In this document: in pieces, positions 17,690-26,216 of the stretch | Position numbering within the stretch: the stretch's first letter is position 1 | How the letters are laid out: every line of letters begins with the position of its first letter | Assembly (NCBI RefSeq): GCF_003751625.1 | Contig: NZ_RJUL01000013.1 | Coordinates: 1 to 64,000 of the forward strand | DNA length: 64,000 nucleotides | Origin: Gallaecimonas pentaromativorans | GTDB taxonomy: Bacteria; Pseudomonadota; Gammaproteobacteria; Enterobacterales; Gallaecimonadaceae | Direction: 5' to 3' | Position numbers and translations under genes: made by a program | The notes under the pieces: model-generated | Database searches by the model: none | Told to the model about the DNA's origin: nothing | The model's input: the letters and a program-made list of their open reading frames with translations, nothing else

Positions 17690-19291
17690 TTACAGTTGTG
17701 GGCCGGCTGCTACCAGCGCCTTACCTTCGGCGTTGTCGGTGAACTTCTCGAAGTTGCTGACAAAACGCTGGGCCAGATCCTGAGCCTTGGCATCCCACTG
17801 GGCGGCGTCGCTGTAGGTGGCGCGGGGGTCGAGGATGGAGGCATCTTCAACACCGGCCAGGGCCTGGGGCACCGCCAGGTTGAAGTAGGGCAGCTGCACG
17901 AACTCGGCGTTCTCGATGCTGCCGTCGAGGATGGCATCGATGATGGCGCGGGTGGCCTTGATGGAAATGCGCTTACCGGTACCGTTCCAGCCGGTGTTGA
18001 CCAGGTAGGCCTCGGCGCCCACCGCTTCCATGCGCTTGACCAGCACTTCGGCGTACTTGGTGGGGTGCAGGCTCAGGAAAGCGGCACCAAAACAGCTGGA
18101 GAAGGTGGGAGTGGGTTCGGTAACGCCACGTTCGGTGCCGGCCAGCTTGGCAGTGAAGCCGGACAGGAAGTAGTACTCGGCCTGGGCCTTGGTGAGCTTG
18201 GATACCGGCGGCAGTACCCCGAAGGCGTCAGCGGTCAGGAAAATAACCTTCTTGGCGTGGCCGGCCTTGGACACCGGTTTGACGATGTTATCGATGTGGT
18301 AGATGGGGTAGGAAACCCGGGTGTTCTCGGTCTTGGAGCCGTCGTCGAAGTCAACGCTGCCGTCTTTGCGCACGGTAACGTTTTCCAAGAGGGCGTCGCG
18401 GCGGATGGCGTTATAGATATCCGGCTCGGCTTCCTGGCTCAGGTTGATGGTCTTGGCGTAGCAGCCACCTTCGAAGTTGAACACGCCGTCGTCGTCCCAG
18501 CCGTGCTCGTCGTCGCCAATCAGCTCACGCTTGGGGTCGGTGGACAGGGTGGTCTTGCCGGTGCCGGACAGACCAAAGAAAATGGCTACGTCGCCGTCTT
18601 TGCCCACGTTGGCAGAGCAGTGCATGGAGGCGATGCCCTTAAGCGGCAGCAGGTAGTTCATCATGGAGAACATGCCCTTTTTCATCTCGCCACCGTACCA
18701 GGTGCCGCCGATGAGCTGCATGCGCTCGGTGAGGTTGAAGGCCACGAAGTTTTCGCTGTTCAGACCCTGCTTTTCCCAGTTGGGGTTGGTGGTCTTGGCG
18801 CCGTTCATGACGATAAAGTCAGGCTGAAAGTCTTTCAGTTCTGCTTCCGTGGGGCGGATAAACATGTTTTTCACGAAGTGCGCCTGCCAGGCCACTTCGG
18901 TGATGAAGCGAACGCTAAGGCGGGTATCGCTGTTGGCGCCGCAGTAGGTGTCCACCACAAACAGGCGCTTGCCGGACAGCTGCTCGGTAACCAGGCCTTT
19001 AAGATCGTTCCACACCTCGGTGCTGATGGGCTTGTTGTCGTTTTTGCCCTGATCGCTCCACCAGACGGTATCCCTGGTGGTGTCGTCGCGAACGATGTAT
19101 TTGTCCTTCGGAGAACGGCCGGTAAAGATACCGGTATCCACGGCCACAGCCCCCAGGCTGGTAACCACTCCCTTTTCATAGCCTTCGAGGTCTTCGCGGG
19201 TTTCTTCGATGAAAAGTTGCTCAAAGGAGGGGTTGTAAACGATTTCCTGGACGGCATTGATGCCGTACTGGCCCAGATCGATCTGACTCAT
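17690..19291 (-). CDS. pckA: phosphoenolpyruvate carboxykinase (ATP)
   Basis: A 533-residue cytosolic enzyme converting oxaloacetate + ATP to PEP + CO2 + ADP, the entry to gluconeogenesis. Signatures include [39 protein letters not shown] (PEPCK P-loop), [24 protein letters not shown] (metal/substrate loop) and [16 protein letters not shown]. The length is the usual one for bacterial ATP-type enzymes (about 530-540). The start, [10 protein letters not shown], has an AGGAG site. In E. coli pck sits next to envZ-ompR; here about 12 kb of accessory genes separate them. Confidence 0.97.
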   Translation of the reverse strand: MSQIDLGQYGINAVQEIVYNPSFEQLFIEETREDLEGYEKGVVTSLGAVAVDTGIFTGRSPKDKYIVRDDTTRDTVWWSDQGKNDNKPISTEVWNDLKGLVTEQLSGKRLFVVDTYCGANSDTRLSVRFITEVAWQAHFVKNMFIRPTEAELKDFQPDFIVMNGAKTTNPNWEKQGLNSENFVAFNLTERMQLIGGTWYGGEMKKGMFSMMNYLLPLKGIASMHCSANVGKDGDVAIFFGLSGTGKTTLSTDPKRELIGDDEHGWDDDGVFNFEGGCYAKTINLSQEAEPDIYNAIRRDALLENVTVRKDGSVDFDDGSKTENTRVSYPIYHIDNIVKPVSKAGHAKKVIFLTADAFGVLPPVSKLTKAQAEYYFLSGFTAKLAGTERGVTEPTPTFSSCFGAAFLSLHPTKYAEVLVKRMEAVGAEAYLVNTGWNGTGKRISIKATRAIIDAILDGSIENAEFVQLPYFNLAVPQALAGVEDASILDPRATYSDAAQWDAKAQDLAQRFVSNFEKFTDNAEGKALVAAGPQL

Positions 19292-19602
19292 GGGGGATGG
19301 CTCCTAGGGTACGTAGTGTCTAGCTGTAGGGATTTGTCTGTCTGTTTTCTGGCGGCATTGTAGCCCAAAGGTGAGGGGGAGAGAACGCCGAGCAGTCACG
19401 AAAATGAAAGACTTTCAGGTCGGGTTACATAATGTGTTTCTTATACATCTTTAATACAAAAGTGTGAGCAAAGGTTTCATTTGTTTGCATGTTGTTGATT
19501 GTTGATTTTTCTGGTGTTAATACATGGGTTCCTTTGCAAGGATGTTGCGAGCGGCCAGCAGAGCCGCCGTAGAGATGTTTCACACTTAGAAGGAATGAAA
19601 CC
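19292..19602. other. 311-nt divergent intergenic region, pckA / S8 protease
   Basis: This region must carry the pckA promoter (leftward) and the protease promoter (rightward). It is clearly AT-richer than its surroundings from about 19420 onward. TGTGAGCAAAGGTTTCA near 19465 has one good CRP half-site (TGTGA) but a poor second half. TTGATT and TTGATTTTT repeats lie near 19495-19510. No open reading frame is convincing. Confidence 0.5.
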
Positions 19603-22600
19603 TTGAAACTCCAAACCGCTTTCAAGCTGAGCCCGCTGGTCCTGGCGCTGGCTTCTGCTTCTTCTGTTGCCGCGTTGTCGGTCAGCCCGCATCAGGTTGT
19701 ATTCGACAATCCCGTAATAACTAAATCCAAAGTAACCAAGGCTCAAAAAGGTCCCCTGCGTGAGATCGTGCCGAATCGTTACATCATCGAACTGACCGGT
19801 GAACCTGTTGCGGCTCGCAGCGGTAGCCATGTTGCACGCTCTGCCAGTGGTAAGCTTGATTTTGCAGCCAGCTCAACTCAGGCGGTTAAGAGCCAATTGG
19901 CCTCAGAGCGTGCCCAAGCTGCTGCTGCCCTGAAGACTCTGTATCCTTCTGCCAGTGTTGTTCGCAAGTTCGACACCGTCTTTAACGGTTTGGCCGTGCA
20001 GGGCAATGACATCGACGTCGACGCCCTACGCAAGCTGCCCAACGTTAAACACGTTTATCGCGACGAAGTTTTCCATGTGAACATGGATCAATCGCTGCCG
20101 ATTATCAAAGCTCCCGCAGCTTGGGAAGCCTTGGGTGGCCAAGCCACCGCCGGTAAAGGCCTGCGCGTTGCGGTTGTAGACTCCGGTATTCGTCCGGAAA
20201 ACCCGATGTTTGACGATGCCGGCATGACCGCTCCCGATGCCAGCACCCTGCCTACTGATGACTACTGTCATACTGTTGACGCCAGTTTTTGTAACAACAA
20301 GCTGATCGTTGCCCGCTACTACCCTGCGCTGTCCAGCACCATTGCCGAGGAATACACCGACAAGCCGTTGGGCTGGAACGGTCACGGTACCCACGTTGCT
20401 GGCACTGCCGTGGGTATGCCTGTTACCGCAGACTACAAAGGCACTGATTATGCCCTATCAGGGGTTGCTCCCGGTGCCTATCTGATGGTGTACAAGGCCC
20501 TGTATCAGGGAGCTACCACCGCATCAGGCTCAACTTTGAGCCTGATGGCTGCTGTTGAAGATGCTGTTAACGATGGCGCTGACGTTATCAACAACTCCTG
20601 GGGTGGTGGTGCTGGTGGCGATCCGAACAATAGCGCTTACAAAACCACCTTTGAAAATGCCGAAGCGGCTGGCGTAGTGGTAGTAAGCGCCGCCGGTAAC
20701 GACGGCAACGGTGCCCAAACCATCGGTTGCCCGGGTTGCGTCGAGTCTGGCATTACCGTAGCTAACACCCAGACTGGTCGCAGCTTTGTCCAGGAAATGA
20801 ATGTCGATGGTATCGGTAATTTGCAGATGGTAGAAGGCAGCTCTTCGGTGCAGCTGTCCAGCTTGGCTGCGGCGGATCTCACTGCGCCTCTGGTTGCCGC
20901 TGCCAACATTGATGCCGCAAATGCCGAAGGGTGTGATGCCTTCCCGGCAGAAACCTTTGTCGATAGTTTTGCCTTTATCTCCCGCGGCAGCTGTAACTTT
21001 ACTGTCAAAGCTGCCAATGCCGAGGCTGCTGGTGCCAAAGGCCTGGTTGTCTATGACAACGGCGGTGGTGTTGTTCAGATGTCCATGGATGAATCCACCA
21101 TTTTCGGCGTGATGCTCAGCCAAGCCGACGCTGAGAAAGTGCTGGCTGCCATGGGCACCGGTTCTATCAATGTCACCCTGGATCCTGCTGTTCACTCCTT
21201 TGTGGATAGCGCTTTGGTTGATGTGATGAACAGCTCCTCTTCACGTGGCCCTAATGGCGACAATAGCTTTATCAAACCTGACCTGGCTGCCCCCGGTACC
21301 AACATTCTGTCGGCATTCTCTCCAGATGAGTTGGGTATTGGTGGTACTGACCCTGTCTTTGATTCCCTGACCGGTACCTCTATGGCCAGTCCCCATGTGG
21401 CAGGCGCGGCAACCTTGGTTCTGGCGGCGCATAGTGACTGGACTCCGGCGGAGGTAAAAGCCGCTTTGACCACCACCAGCACTACCGAAGTCAAAGACGA
21501 TGACGGTGAGACACAGGCTTCACCCTTTGCCATGGGTGCCGGCCGCATTGATGTATCCAAAGCCATCAATGCCGGCTTGGCAGTGGCACCGGTCTCCATC
21601 TCTGGCCCGGGCTGTATGACCACCTGCACCTTTACCGTTGATACCACCAGCTTGGCTGGCGACACCGTCAACTGGACCGGCACCGTCAGCTTTAAAGATG
21701 CTGGCATCACTGCAACCCTGTCCAGCGCTACCATGAGCTTGGAAGCCGGTGCCACTGGCTCCTTTGTGCTGAATGTTGATGCCACTTCTGCGACCAAGGA
21801 TGAATGGCACTTCGGAACCATTACCTGGACTGATGCCGACGGCAACCTGCCTACGGCGCATATGCCGGTGGCTATATACTCCGGTAACAGTACTGACGCG
21901 ACCGCGCTGAGCTCTACTGGCGGTGTTATGACTGCTGGTGGTGAGCTTGCTGCGCAGACTCAGGTATCCAACAACGGTTTCGACGGTACTGCGACTGTGA
22001 AAGTAGTTCTGCCTGAGGGACTGGATGTTAATGGTACCCCCGAAGCAACCGAGTCTGGTGCAACCCAGGACAGCTTTGGTTATGACGCTGCAACCAAAAC
22101 CATGACCTGGACTGGTACCCTTAACAAGTCTTTCGCCAACCTGGCGGCTGGTCCTGCTTGGCTGGACAGCTTGCCTTCTCTGACCGATGGTTTCGATCCG
22201 TTTGAAATCGCGTGCAGTGATTGTGATGAAGGGACCGTAAGCTTAAATGCTGCTGGTCTTGGTATTCAGTTTATGGGTAAAGCTGTTACCAGCATTACTC
22301 TTAGTGCCAACGGTTATGTTGCTTTCAACGGCGCCATTGTAACGGCTCCCTATTACAATGACAGCATGCCAAGCTCCAAGATCAGCGGTGCCGTGCTGGC
22401 TCCGTTCTGGACCGACTTGGATCTGACCAATACCGGCAAGTGGTACTACCAAATCATCAATGATGGTACCAACGACTATCTGGTCTTTGAGTGGAAAGAT
22501 ATCTCCGAGTACGGTGATACCAGTGGTCGTAAGTACACTTTCCAGGTACTGCTGCAATTGGATGCCGATGCTGCCTTCGTACATTACGTCAGCATGGATG

Positions 22601-23187
22601 CCATGCCGACTTATGTCACTGCCGGTGTCCAAGATGCCAGTGGCGCTAGGGGTAGCAATCTGTATATCGATGGAACTGGCACGGCTCCTGCGTCAGGCTC
22701 AAGCTACGGTCTGACATATCAGGATGGCGGAAAGGTTCAACTTGATTACAATCTGGTATCTGACGCCATCGTTGTAGACGATGTGGCTGCTGTTGTGACG
22801 GGGCCGGTAACTATTAACCTGCCCTCTCATATCCATGGCTCTCGCCCAGTGATTTCCTCGACACTGACAGCTACAGGTGTTGACGCTAAGGCTTTGTCAC
22901 CTATTCAAGTTGATCCGGCAGAGAAGGTGGTTATCACTACTGAACCCTCCAATGGAACCTTGTCTGTTGACTCCTCTGGCGTTGCAACCTATACGCCCAG
23001 TGAGGGTTTTACCGGCACTGATAGCTTCAGCTATGCCGCAGAAGGTAACGAGTCGGTAACCGGTACCGTCACCGTTAACGTATCTGCTAAGCCCAACACC
23101 AACTCTGGTGGCGGCGGTGGCGGTGCCTTCGGCATCCTGGCCCTGCTGATGGCGCCTCTGATGTGGATGCGTCGCCGTAAGGCCTGA
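19603..23187 (+). CDS. secreted subtilisin-family (S8) protease with PA domain and GlyGly-CTERM tail
   Basis: A 1194-residue exported protease. The signal peptide covers residues 1-24 and an I9-type propeptide about 50-160. The S8 domain has catalytic D193 (VVDSG), H261 (HGTHVAG), oxyanion N366 (AAGN) and S593 (GTSMASPH). A PA insert is near 420-520. Beta-rich modules follow, and the tail is six Gly, a hydrophobic segment and RRRKA, the GlyGly-CTERM sorting signal processed by rhombosortase in type-II-secreting bacteria. The start is TTG with AAGGA 8 nt upstream; the nearby ATG (19595) hits a stop after three codons. Codon use is more A/T-rich than in neighbours (many GTT and GCT codons), suggesting high expression or foreign origin. 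It is a likely client of the gsp system encoded 2 kb downstream. Confidence 0.93.
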   Translation: MKLQTAFKLSPLVLALASASSVAALSVSPHQVVFDNPVITKSKVTKAQKGPLREIVPNRYIIELTGEPVAARSGSHVARSASGKLDFAASSTQAVKSQLASERAQAAAALKTLYPSASVVRKFDTVFNGLAVQGNDIDVDALRKLPNVKHVYRDEVFHVNMDQSLPIIKAPAAWEALGGQATAGKGLRVAVVDSGIRPENPMFDDAGMTAPDASTLPTDDYCHTVDASFCNNKLIVARYYPALSSTIAEEYTDKPLGWNGHGTHVAGTAVGMPVTADYKGTDYALSGVAPGAYLMVYKALYQGATTASGSTLSLMAAVEDAVNDGADVINNSWGGGAGGDPNNSAYKTTFENAEAAGVVVVSAAGNDGNGAQTIGCPGCVESGITVANTQTGRSFVQEMNVDGIGNLQMVEGSSSVQLSSLAAADLTAPLVAAANIDAANAEGCDAFPAETFVDSFAFISRGSCNFTVKAANAEAAGAKGLVVYDNGGGVVQMSMDESTIFGVMLSQADAEKVLAAMGTGSINVTLDPAVHSFVDSALVDVMNSSSSRGPNGDNSFIKPDLAAPGTNILSAFSPDELGIGGTDPVFDSLTGTSMASPHVAGAATLVLAAHSDWTPAEVKAALTTTSTTEVKDDDGETQASPFAMGAGRIDVSKAINAGLAVAPVSISGPGCMTTCTFTVDTTSLAGDTVNWTGTVSFKDAGITATLSSATMSLEAGATGSFVLNVDATSATKDEWHFGTITWTDADGNLPTAHMPVAIYSGNSTDATALSSTGGVMTAGGELAAQTQVSNNGFDGTATVKVVLPEGLDVNGTPEATESGATQDSFGYDAATKTMTWTGTLNKSFANLAAGPAWLDSLPSLTDGFDPFEIACSDCDEGTVSLNAAGLGIQFMGKAVTSITLSANGYVAFNGAIVTAPYYNDSMPSSKISGAVLAPFWTDLDLTNTGKWYYQIINDGTNDYLVFEWKDISEYGDTSGRKYTFQVLLQLDADAAFVHYVSMDAMPTYVTAGVQDASGARGSNLYIDGTGTAPASGSSYGLTYQDGGKVQLDYNLVSDAIVVDDVAAVVTGPVTINLPSHIHGSRPVISSTLTATGVDAKALSPIQVDPAEKVVITTEPSNGTLSVDSSGVATYTPSEGFTGTDSFSYAAEGNESVTGTVTVNVSAKPNTNSGGGGGGAFGILALLMAPLMWMRRRKA

Positions 23188-23201
23188 TAAATCTCGCCCA
23201 T

Positions 23202-23231
23202 AAAAAAGGCCCCGCAAGGGGCCTTTTCTTT
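23202..23231. terminator. terminator after the S8 protease gene
   Basis: GGCCCC-GCAA-GGGGCC with A6 before and T4CT5 after. Confidence 0.85.
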
Positions 23232-23243
23232 TTCAGCGTTAAA

Positions 23244-23262
23244 CCACCTCCTATGGAGGTGG
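23244..23262. repeat. left-end hairpin of the IS200/IS605-type element
   Basis: CCACCTCC-TAT-GGAGGTGG; it matches the right-end hairpin in stem length, loop size and all but two bases per arm. Confidence 0.7.
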
Positions 23263-23266
23263 TGAT

Positions 23267-23653
23267 CGTCAAGTCGGGGCTATTCACCGGATTTTGAAGA
23301 ACAATGTAGGAAAAGAGGTCTACCGAAGTATCTACGTGTACTGCAGCATGAAACAGTGCGAGGTATTGGAGTTGAATGTCCAAGTGAACCATGTCCATTT
23401 GGTGGTAAGTGTTCCGCCAAAATTGTCGATATCGGAGTTGATGGGTTTCTTGAAGGGGCGTAGCGCAATACGGTTGTTCAATAAGTTTCCATACCTGCGC
23501 AAGCAAAAACTTTGGGGAAACCACTTTTGGTCGAGAGGGTACTTTGTGGACTCAGTCGGTGTGAATGGAGCGATAATCAGACGTTATGTGCGTCACCAAG
23601 AGAAAAAAGAGAAAGAGTCAGAACAGCTAGAACTACTGTCAGCGGGCTCATAA
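23267..23653 (+). pseudogene. tnpA: 5'-truncated IS200-type transposase (tnpA)
   Basis: About 128 in-frame residues remain, without a start codon at the family position. It keeps the HUH motif in VQVNHVHLVVSVPPK, the block LMGFLKGRSAIRLFNKFPYLRK...WGNHFWSRGYFV, and the catalytic-Tyr helix (RRYVRHQEK). The N-terminal portion of roughly 30-40 residues (first strand, usually HxVWxTKYR) is missing; the hairpin-proximal DNA runs straight into the truncated frame, so an internal deletion is the simplest explanation. A TTG at 23294 could start a shortened 119-residue product, but without the first strand it is unlikely to be active. Confidence 0.75.
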
Positions 23654-23690
23654 AGACGAAAGCCCCCTTCTAGGGGGCCTTCTCTCAAAG

Positions 23691-23709
23691 CCACCTTCTA
23701 AGAAGGTGG
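23691..23709. repeat. right-end hairpin of the IS200/IS605-type element
   Basis: CCACCTTC-TAA-GAAGGTGG. A second hairpin (GCCCCC-TTCTA-GGGGGC, 23662-23678) lies just inside it and may end the tnpA transcript. Confidence 0.7.
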
Positions 23710-23737
23710 TCTTTTACTATCTGCCGTTTGGCGCTTT

Positions 23738-24601
23738 TTACTGGGTGCTTTGGGGGGCGTCTTTGGCACCGGCGAAAATACCGGCCACATCGACGCTGTC
23801 GAAGCGGTATTGCTTGCGGCAGTATTCGCAGTCCATGTCCAGGGCGCCGTCGTGCTCGGCGACCAGCTTTTCAACCTCATCCTGACCCAGGGAGATAAGG
23901 GCGCTCTCGCAGCGCTCGCGGGAGCAGGTGCACTTAAAGCTCACCGGTTGCGGCTCAAAAAGGCGCACTTCTTCCTGGTGGAACAGGCGGTGCAGCACAT
24001 CTTCGGCGCCAAGCTCGAACAGCTCTTCGGCCTTGATGGTGTCGGTAAGGGTGGTCAGGTGTTCGAACTGGCTTTCCTCGTCCTCGGCGGCAGGCAGCAC
24101 CTGCAGCATCATGCCGGCGGCCTTTTGGCCCTCGGCAAAGAGCCAAAGCCGGGTAGGCAGCTGCTCGGAGTTGGCAAAATAGCCTTCCAGCACTTGGGCT
24201 AGGTTGTCCCCTTCCAGGCCAACAACACCCTGATAGCGCTCGCCGTCTTTGGGGGAAATGGTGATCACCAGGTAGCCTTTGCCTACCATCTCGGCCAGGG
24301 TGCCGTCAGGTATTTCACCCTGATAGCGGGCCACACCGCGCAATACCTGCTGGTGAGTACCGTTGATCACCGCCAGGCTGACCGGGCCGTCCCCTTGCAG
24401 CTGCACGGTGATTTCGCCTTCGAATTTGACCGTTGCCGTCAGCAGGCTGGTGGCTGCCATCAGCTGGCCCAGCAGGCGCTGGATGGGCTGCGGGTAGTTG
24501 TGGTTGGCGATGATGGCCTCAAAGCTCTCGTCGAGCTGGACCAGTTCGCCCCTTACCTGTGCGTTTTCAAACACAAAGCGATACAGCTTGTCTTGGGCCA
24601 T
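23738..24601 (-). CDS. hslO: Hsp33, redox-regulated holdase chaperone
   Basis: A 287-residue cytosolic chaperone activated by oxidation. The N-terminal core ([22 protein letters not shown]) is followed by the C-terminal zinc redox switch, with C224 and C226 (CxC) and C258 and C261 (CxxC); an extra Cys lies at 231. On oxidative unfolding these release Zn2+ and form disulfides, exposing the substrate-binding surface. The start is ATG with GGAG. It begins 2 nt after the hslR stop, so hslR-hslO is an operon as in E. coli. Confidence 0.96.
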   Translation of the reverse strand: MAQDKLYRFVFENAQVRGELVQLDESFEAIIANHNYPQPIQRLLGQLMAATSLLTATVKFEGEITVQLQGDGPVSLAVINGTHQQVLRGVARYQGEIPDGTLAEMVGKGYLVITISPKDGERYQGVVGLEGDNLAQVLEGYFANSEQLPTRLWLFAEGQKAAGMMLQVLPAAEDEESQFEHLTTLTDTIKAEELFELGAEDVLHRLFHQEEVRLFEPQPVSFKCTCSRERCESALISLGQDEVEKLVAEHDGALDMDCEYCRKQYRFDSVDVAGIFAGAKDAPQSTQ

Positions 24602-24603
24602 GG

Positions 24604-25002
24604 TTACTCCTGATGCTTGAAATCTCTCAGCTGCCGGCGCTGCTTTTTGTCCGGCTTGCTGTCGGGGTGCGGATTGTACAGGGCATTGAGCTTGCGCGCC
24701 TCGGCATTTTTGGCTCTTTTTTCGGCGCTTTGGGCTGTTTCTTCATAGAGCTGCTGGGCAACGCTGGCCGGGCCCCGGGTCTCGGTCAGCGCCAGGACAG
24801 CCACTTCTTTTTCGTCACTGCCGGCCCAGAGTTTGACCAGGGCCCCCACTTCCACGATTTTTGCCGCTTTTACCCTGTTGCCGTTGTAATGCACCTTACC
24901 CCCTTCCACCTGGGCGCGGGCCAGGGAGCGGGTCTTGAAAAACCGGGCTGCCCAGAGCCATTTGTCCAGGCGAACTTTTTGATCGTTTTGCTTGTCAGTC
25001 AT
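24604..25002 (-). CDS. hslR: Hsp15, ribosome-associated heat shock protein
   Basis: A 132-residue S4-domain RNA-binding protein. [49 protein letters not shown] is the S4 alpha-L motif region. The family binds 50S subunits carrying stalled peptidyl-tRNA after heat shock and recycles them. The basic C-terminus ([25 protein letters not shown]) matches E. coli Hsp15. The ATG at 25002 has AAGG 7 nt upstream; a GTG four codons earlier is possible. Confidence 0.95.
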   Translation of the reverse strand: MTDKQNDQKVRLDKWLWAARFFKTRSLARAQVEGGKVHYNGNRVKAAKIVEVGALVKLWAGSDEKEVAVLALTETRGPASVAQQLYEETAQSAEKRAKNAEARKLNALYNPHPDSKPDKKQRRQLRDFKHQE

Positions 25003-25302
25003 AGGCACCTTCACTTGCTTGGGGCATTATGACCAAGATCAGGCGCAGATGCAGTTTTGTGGGCAGGGTCTCACCATGGGGTGAACCTGTCTTATCCATC
25101 TATTGCAACTTGGTCGTCATGCTGAGACTTTACTCTGGAAACGCCAAGGCTTGCGTTGCAATTGCCAAAGCCATGGTTTTAACTAGCAAGTTGCTGTTGA
25201 TAAACCAATTAGAAACAATTAGTGCACATTTTGCGCATCACTTTTTGAAGGGGTCGCAGCTTCCACCATGGATGTGGGGTTATGCAGGGAGCTGTAAAGA
25301 TA
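25003..25302. other. 300-nt divergent intergenic region, hslR / gspC
   Basis: It holds the leftward hslRO promoter and the rightward gsp promoter. A possible rightward promoter is TTGCTG (25191-25196) with AACAAT (25214-25219), spacing 17, in the AT-rich part; it is weak. A 94-codon open frame here has no family resemblance, no ribosome-binding site and overlaps gspC, so no gene is called. Confidence 0.45.
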
Positions 25303-26190
25303 ATGAATTCTGAATTACTTCTTGAGCGCGCCGGCACTCTGGCCCGGCGTCTTCCCGAATCTGCTTTGCGCAGGTGGCTGACGATAGTGCCCGCCATGGT
25401 GGCCTTGTGGCTGCTGGCAGGGCTGGTGTGGCTACTGCTGACACCTACCCCAGGGCCATCGCCCTGGCAGCCCCAGCAGGATAACGCTTCTGGCACCGAC
25501 CTTGATTTGAGTGGCCTGAATGGTTACCCCATGTTCGGGGTGGCCGATGTGGGCGCCGAGCAGGCCCAGCCTGCCCAGCAACTGGTGGACGCCCCGGAAA
25601 CTCGCCTGAAATTGCGCCTTACCGGCCTGGTGGCCGAAAGCCATACCGGCAGCGGCGTGGCCATTATCGAAAGCCAGGGCAGCCAGATGGCCTACCGGGT
25701 CGGTGACGACATCAAAGGCACCCGCGCCAAGGTGGCCCGCATCCTCTGGGACAGGGTGCTGCTGGATAACAGCGGCAAGACCGAAGCGCTGATGGTGGAC
25801 GGCAAGGAATACCAACCGTTGTCGGTGCTGGCAGCCCCTGCGGGTCGCAAACCTGCTCCCACCGCTACGGTGCCGGCTGCCGAAGTGAAAGCCACCTTAA
25901 GGCAGGTCCGTGACAACCCGCAGTCCATTGGCGATCTGGTGCGTTTCAGCCCGGCCCGCGAAGGGGACAACATTACCGGTTACCGGGTTGCGCCTGGCCG
26001 CGACCCGGCCATGTTTAAGCAGCTGGGGCTCGAAAGCGGCGATTTGGTCAAATCCATCAATGGCTATGACTTGAGCGACCCGGCCCAGGCCCTGGATATC
26101 CTCGGCCAGTTGCAAGGGCTCGACAGCCTGAGCCTCGACATCGAGCGCGGTGGCCAGCCCATGAGCCTGAACATCAATATTGCGCAATGA
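25303..26190 (+). CDS. gspC: type II secretion protein GspC
   Basis: A 295-residue bitopic inner-membrane clamp protein linking the inner-membrane platform to the secretin. A short cytoplasmic N-terminus precedes a TM segment near residues 28-46. Next comes the periplasmic HR domain (LRLTGLVAESHTGSGVAIIESQG, binds GspD N0) and a C-terminal PDZ domain (GLESGDLVKSINGYDLSDPAQALDIL). An ATG seven codons earlier (25282) is an alternative start; neither has an ideal ribosome-binding site. It is the first gene of the gspC-N operon; its stop overlaps a possible gspD ATG. Confidence 0.92.
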   Translation: MNSELLLERAGTLARRLPESALRRWLTIVPAMVALWLLAGLVWLLLTPTPGPSPWQPQQDNASGTDLDLSGLNGYPMFGVADVGAEQAQPAQQLVDAPETRLKLRLTGLVAESHTGSGVAIIESQGSQMAYRVGDDIKGTRAKVARILWDRVLLDNSGKTEALMVDGKEYQPLSVLAAPAGRKPAPTATVPAAEVKATLRQVRDNPQSIGDLVRFSPAREGDNITGYRVAPGRDPAMFKQLGLESGDLVKSINGYDLSDPAQALDILGQLQGLDSLSLDIERGGQPMSLNINIAQ

Positions 26191-26216
26191 CCGCCATGAA
26201 GAATAAAGGAAAACCT

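Larger units (their letters stand above)
23240..23713 (+). mobile_element. IS200/IS605-type remnant with both end hairpins
   Basis: About 0.47 kb, bounded by two near-identical imperfect-palindrome hairpins: CCACCTCC-TAT-GGAGGTGG at 23244-23262 and CCACCTTC-TAA-GAAGGTGG at 23691-23709, each 8 bp with a 3-nt loop. Subterminal hairpins are what the Y1 transposases of this family recognise on single-stranded DNA. The internal tnpA has lost its 5' part. The region is AT-richer than its surroundings. The ends look intact, so movement in trans by a related transposase is conceivable. Exact cleavage sites cannot be set from one copy. Confidence 0.75.

Noticed and set aside
17696-19363. 555-codon open frame opposite pckA
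   Set aside because: Antisense to a fully conserved enzyme; the translation is low-complexity Gly/Val/Ala-rich and has no credible start site.
19292-19602. CRP binding site upstream of the S8 protease or pckA
   Set aside because: Only one half-site (TGTGA) fits; the other half does not match, so it is not called as a site.
25029-25313. 94-codon frame between hslR and gspC
   Set aside because: No ribosome-binding site or recognisable composition; it overlaps gspC and lies in a divergent promoter region.
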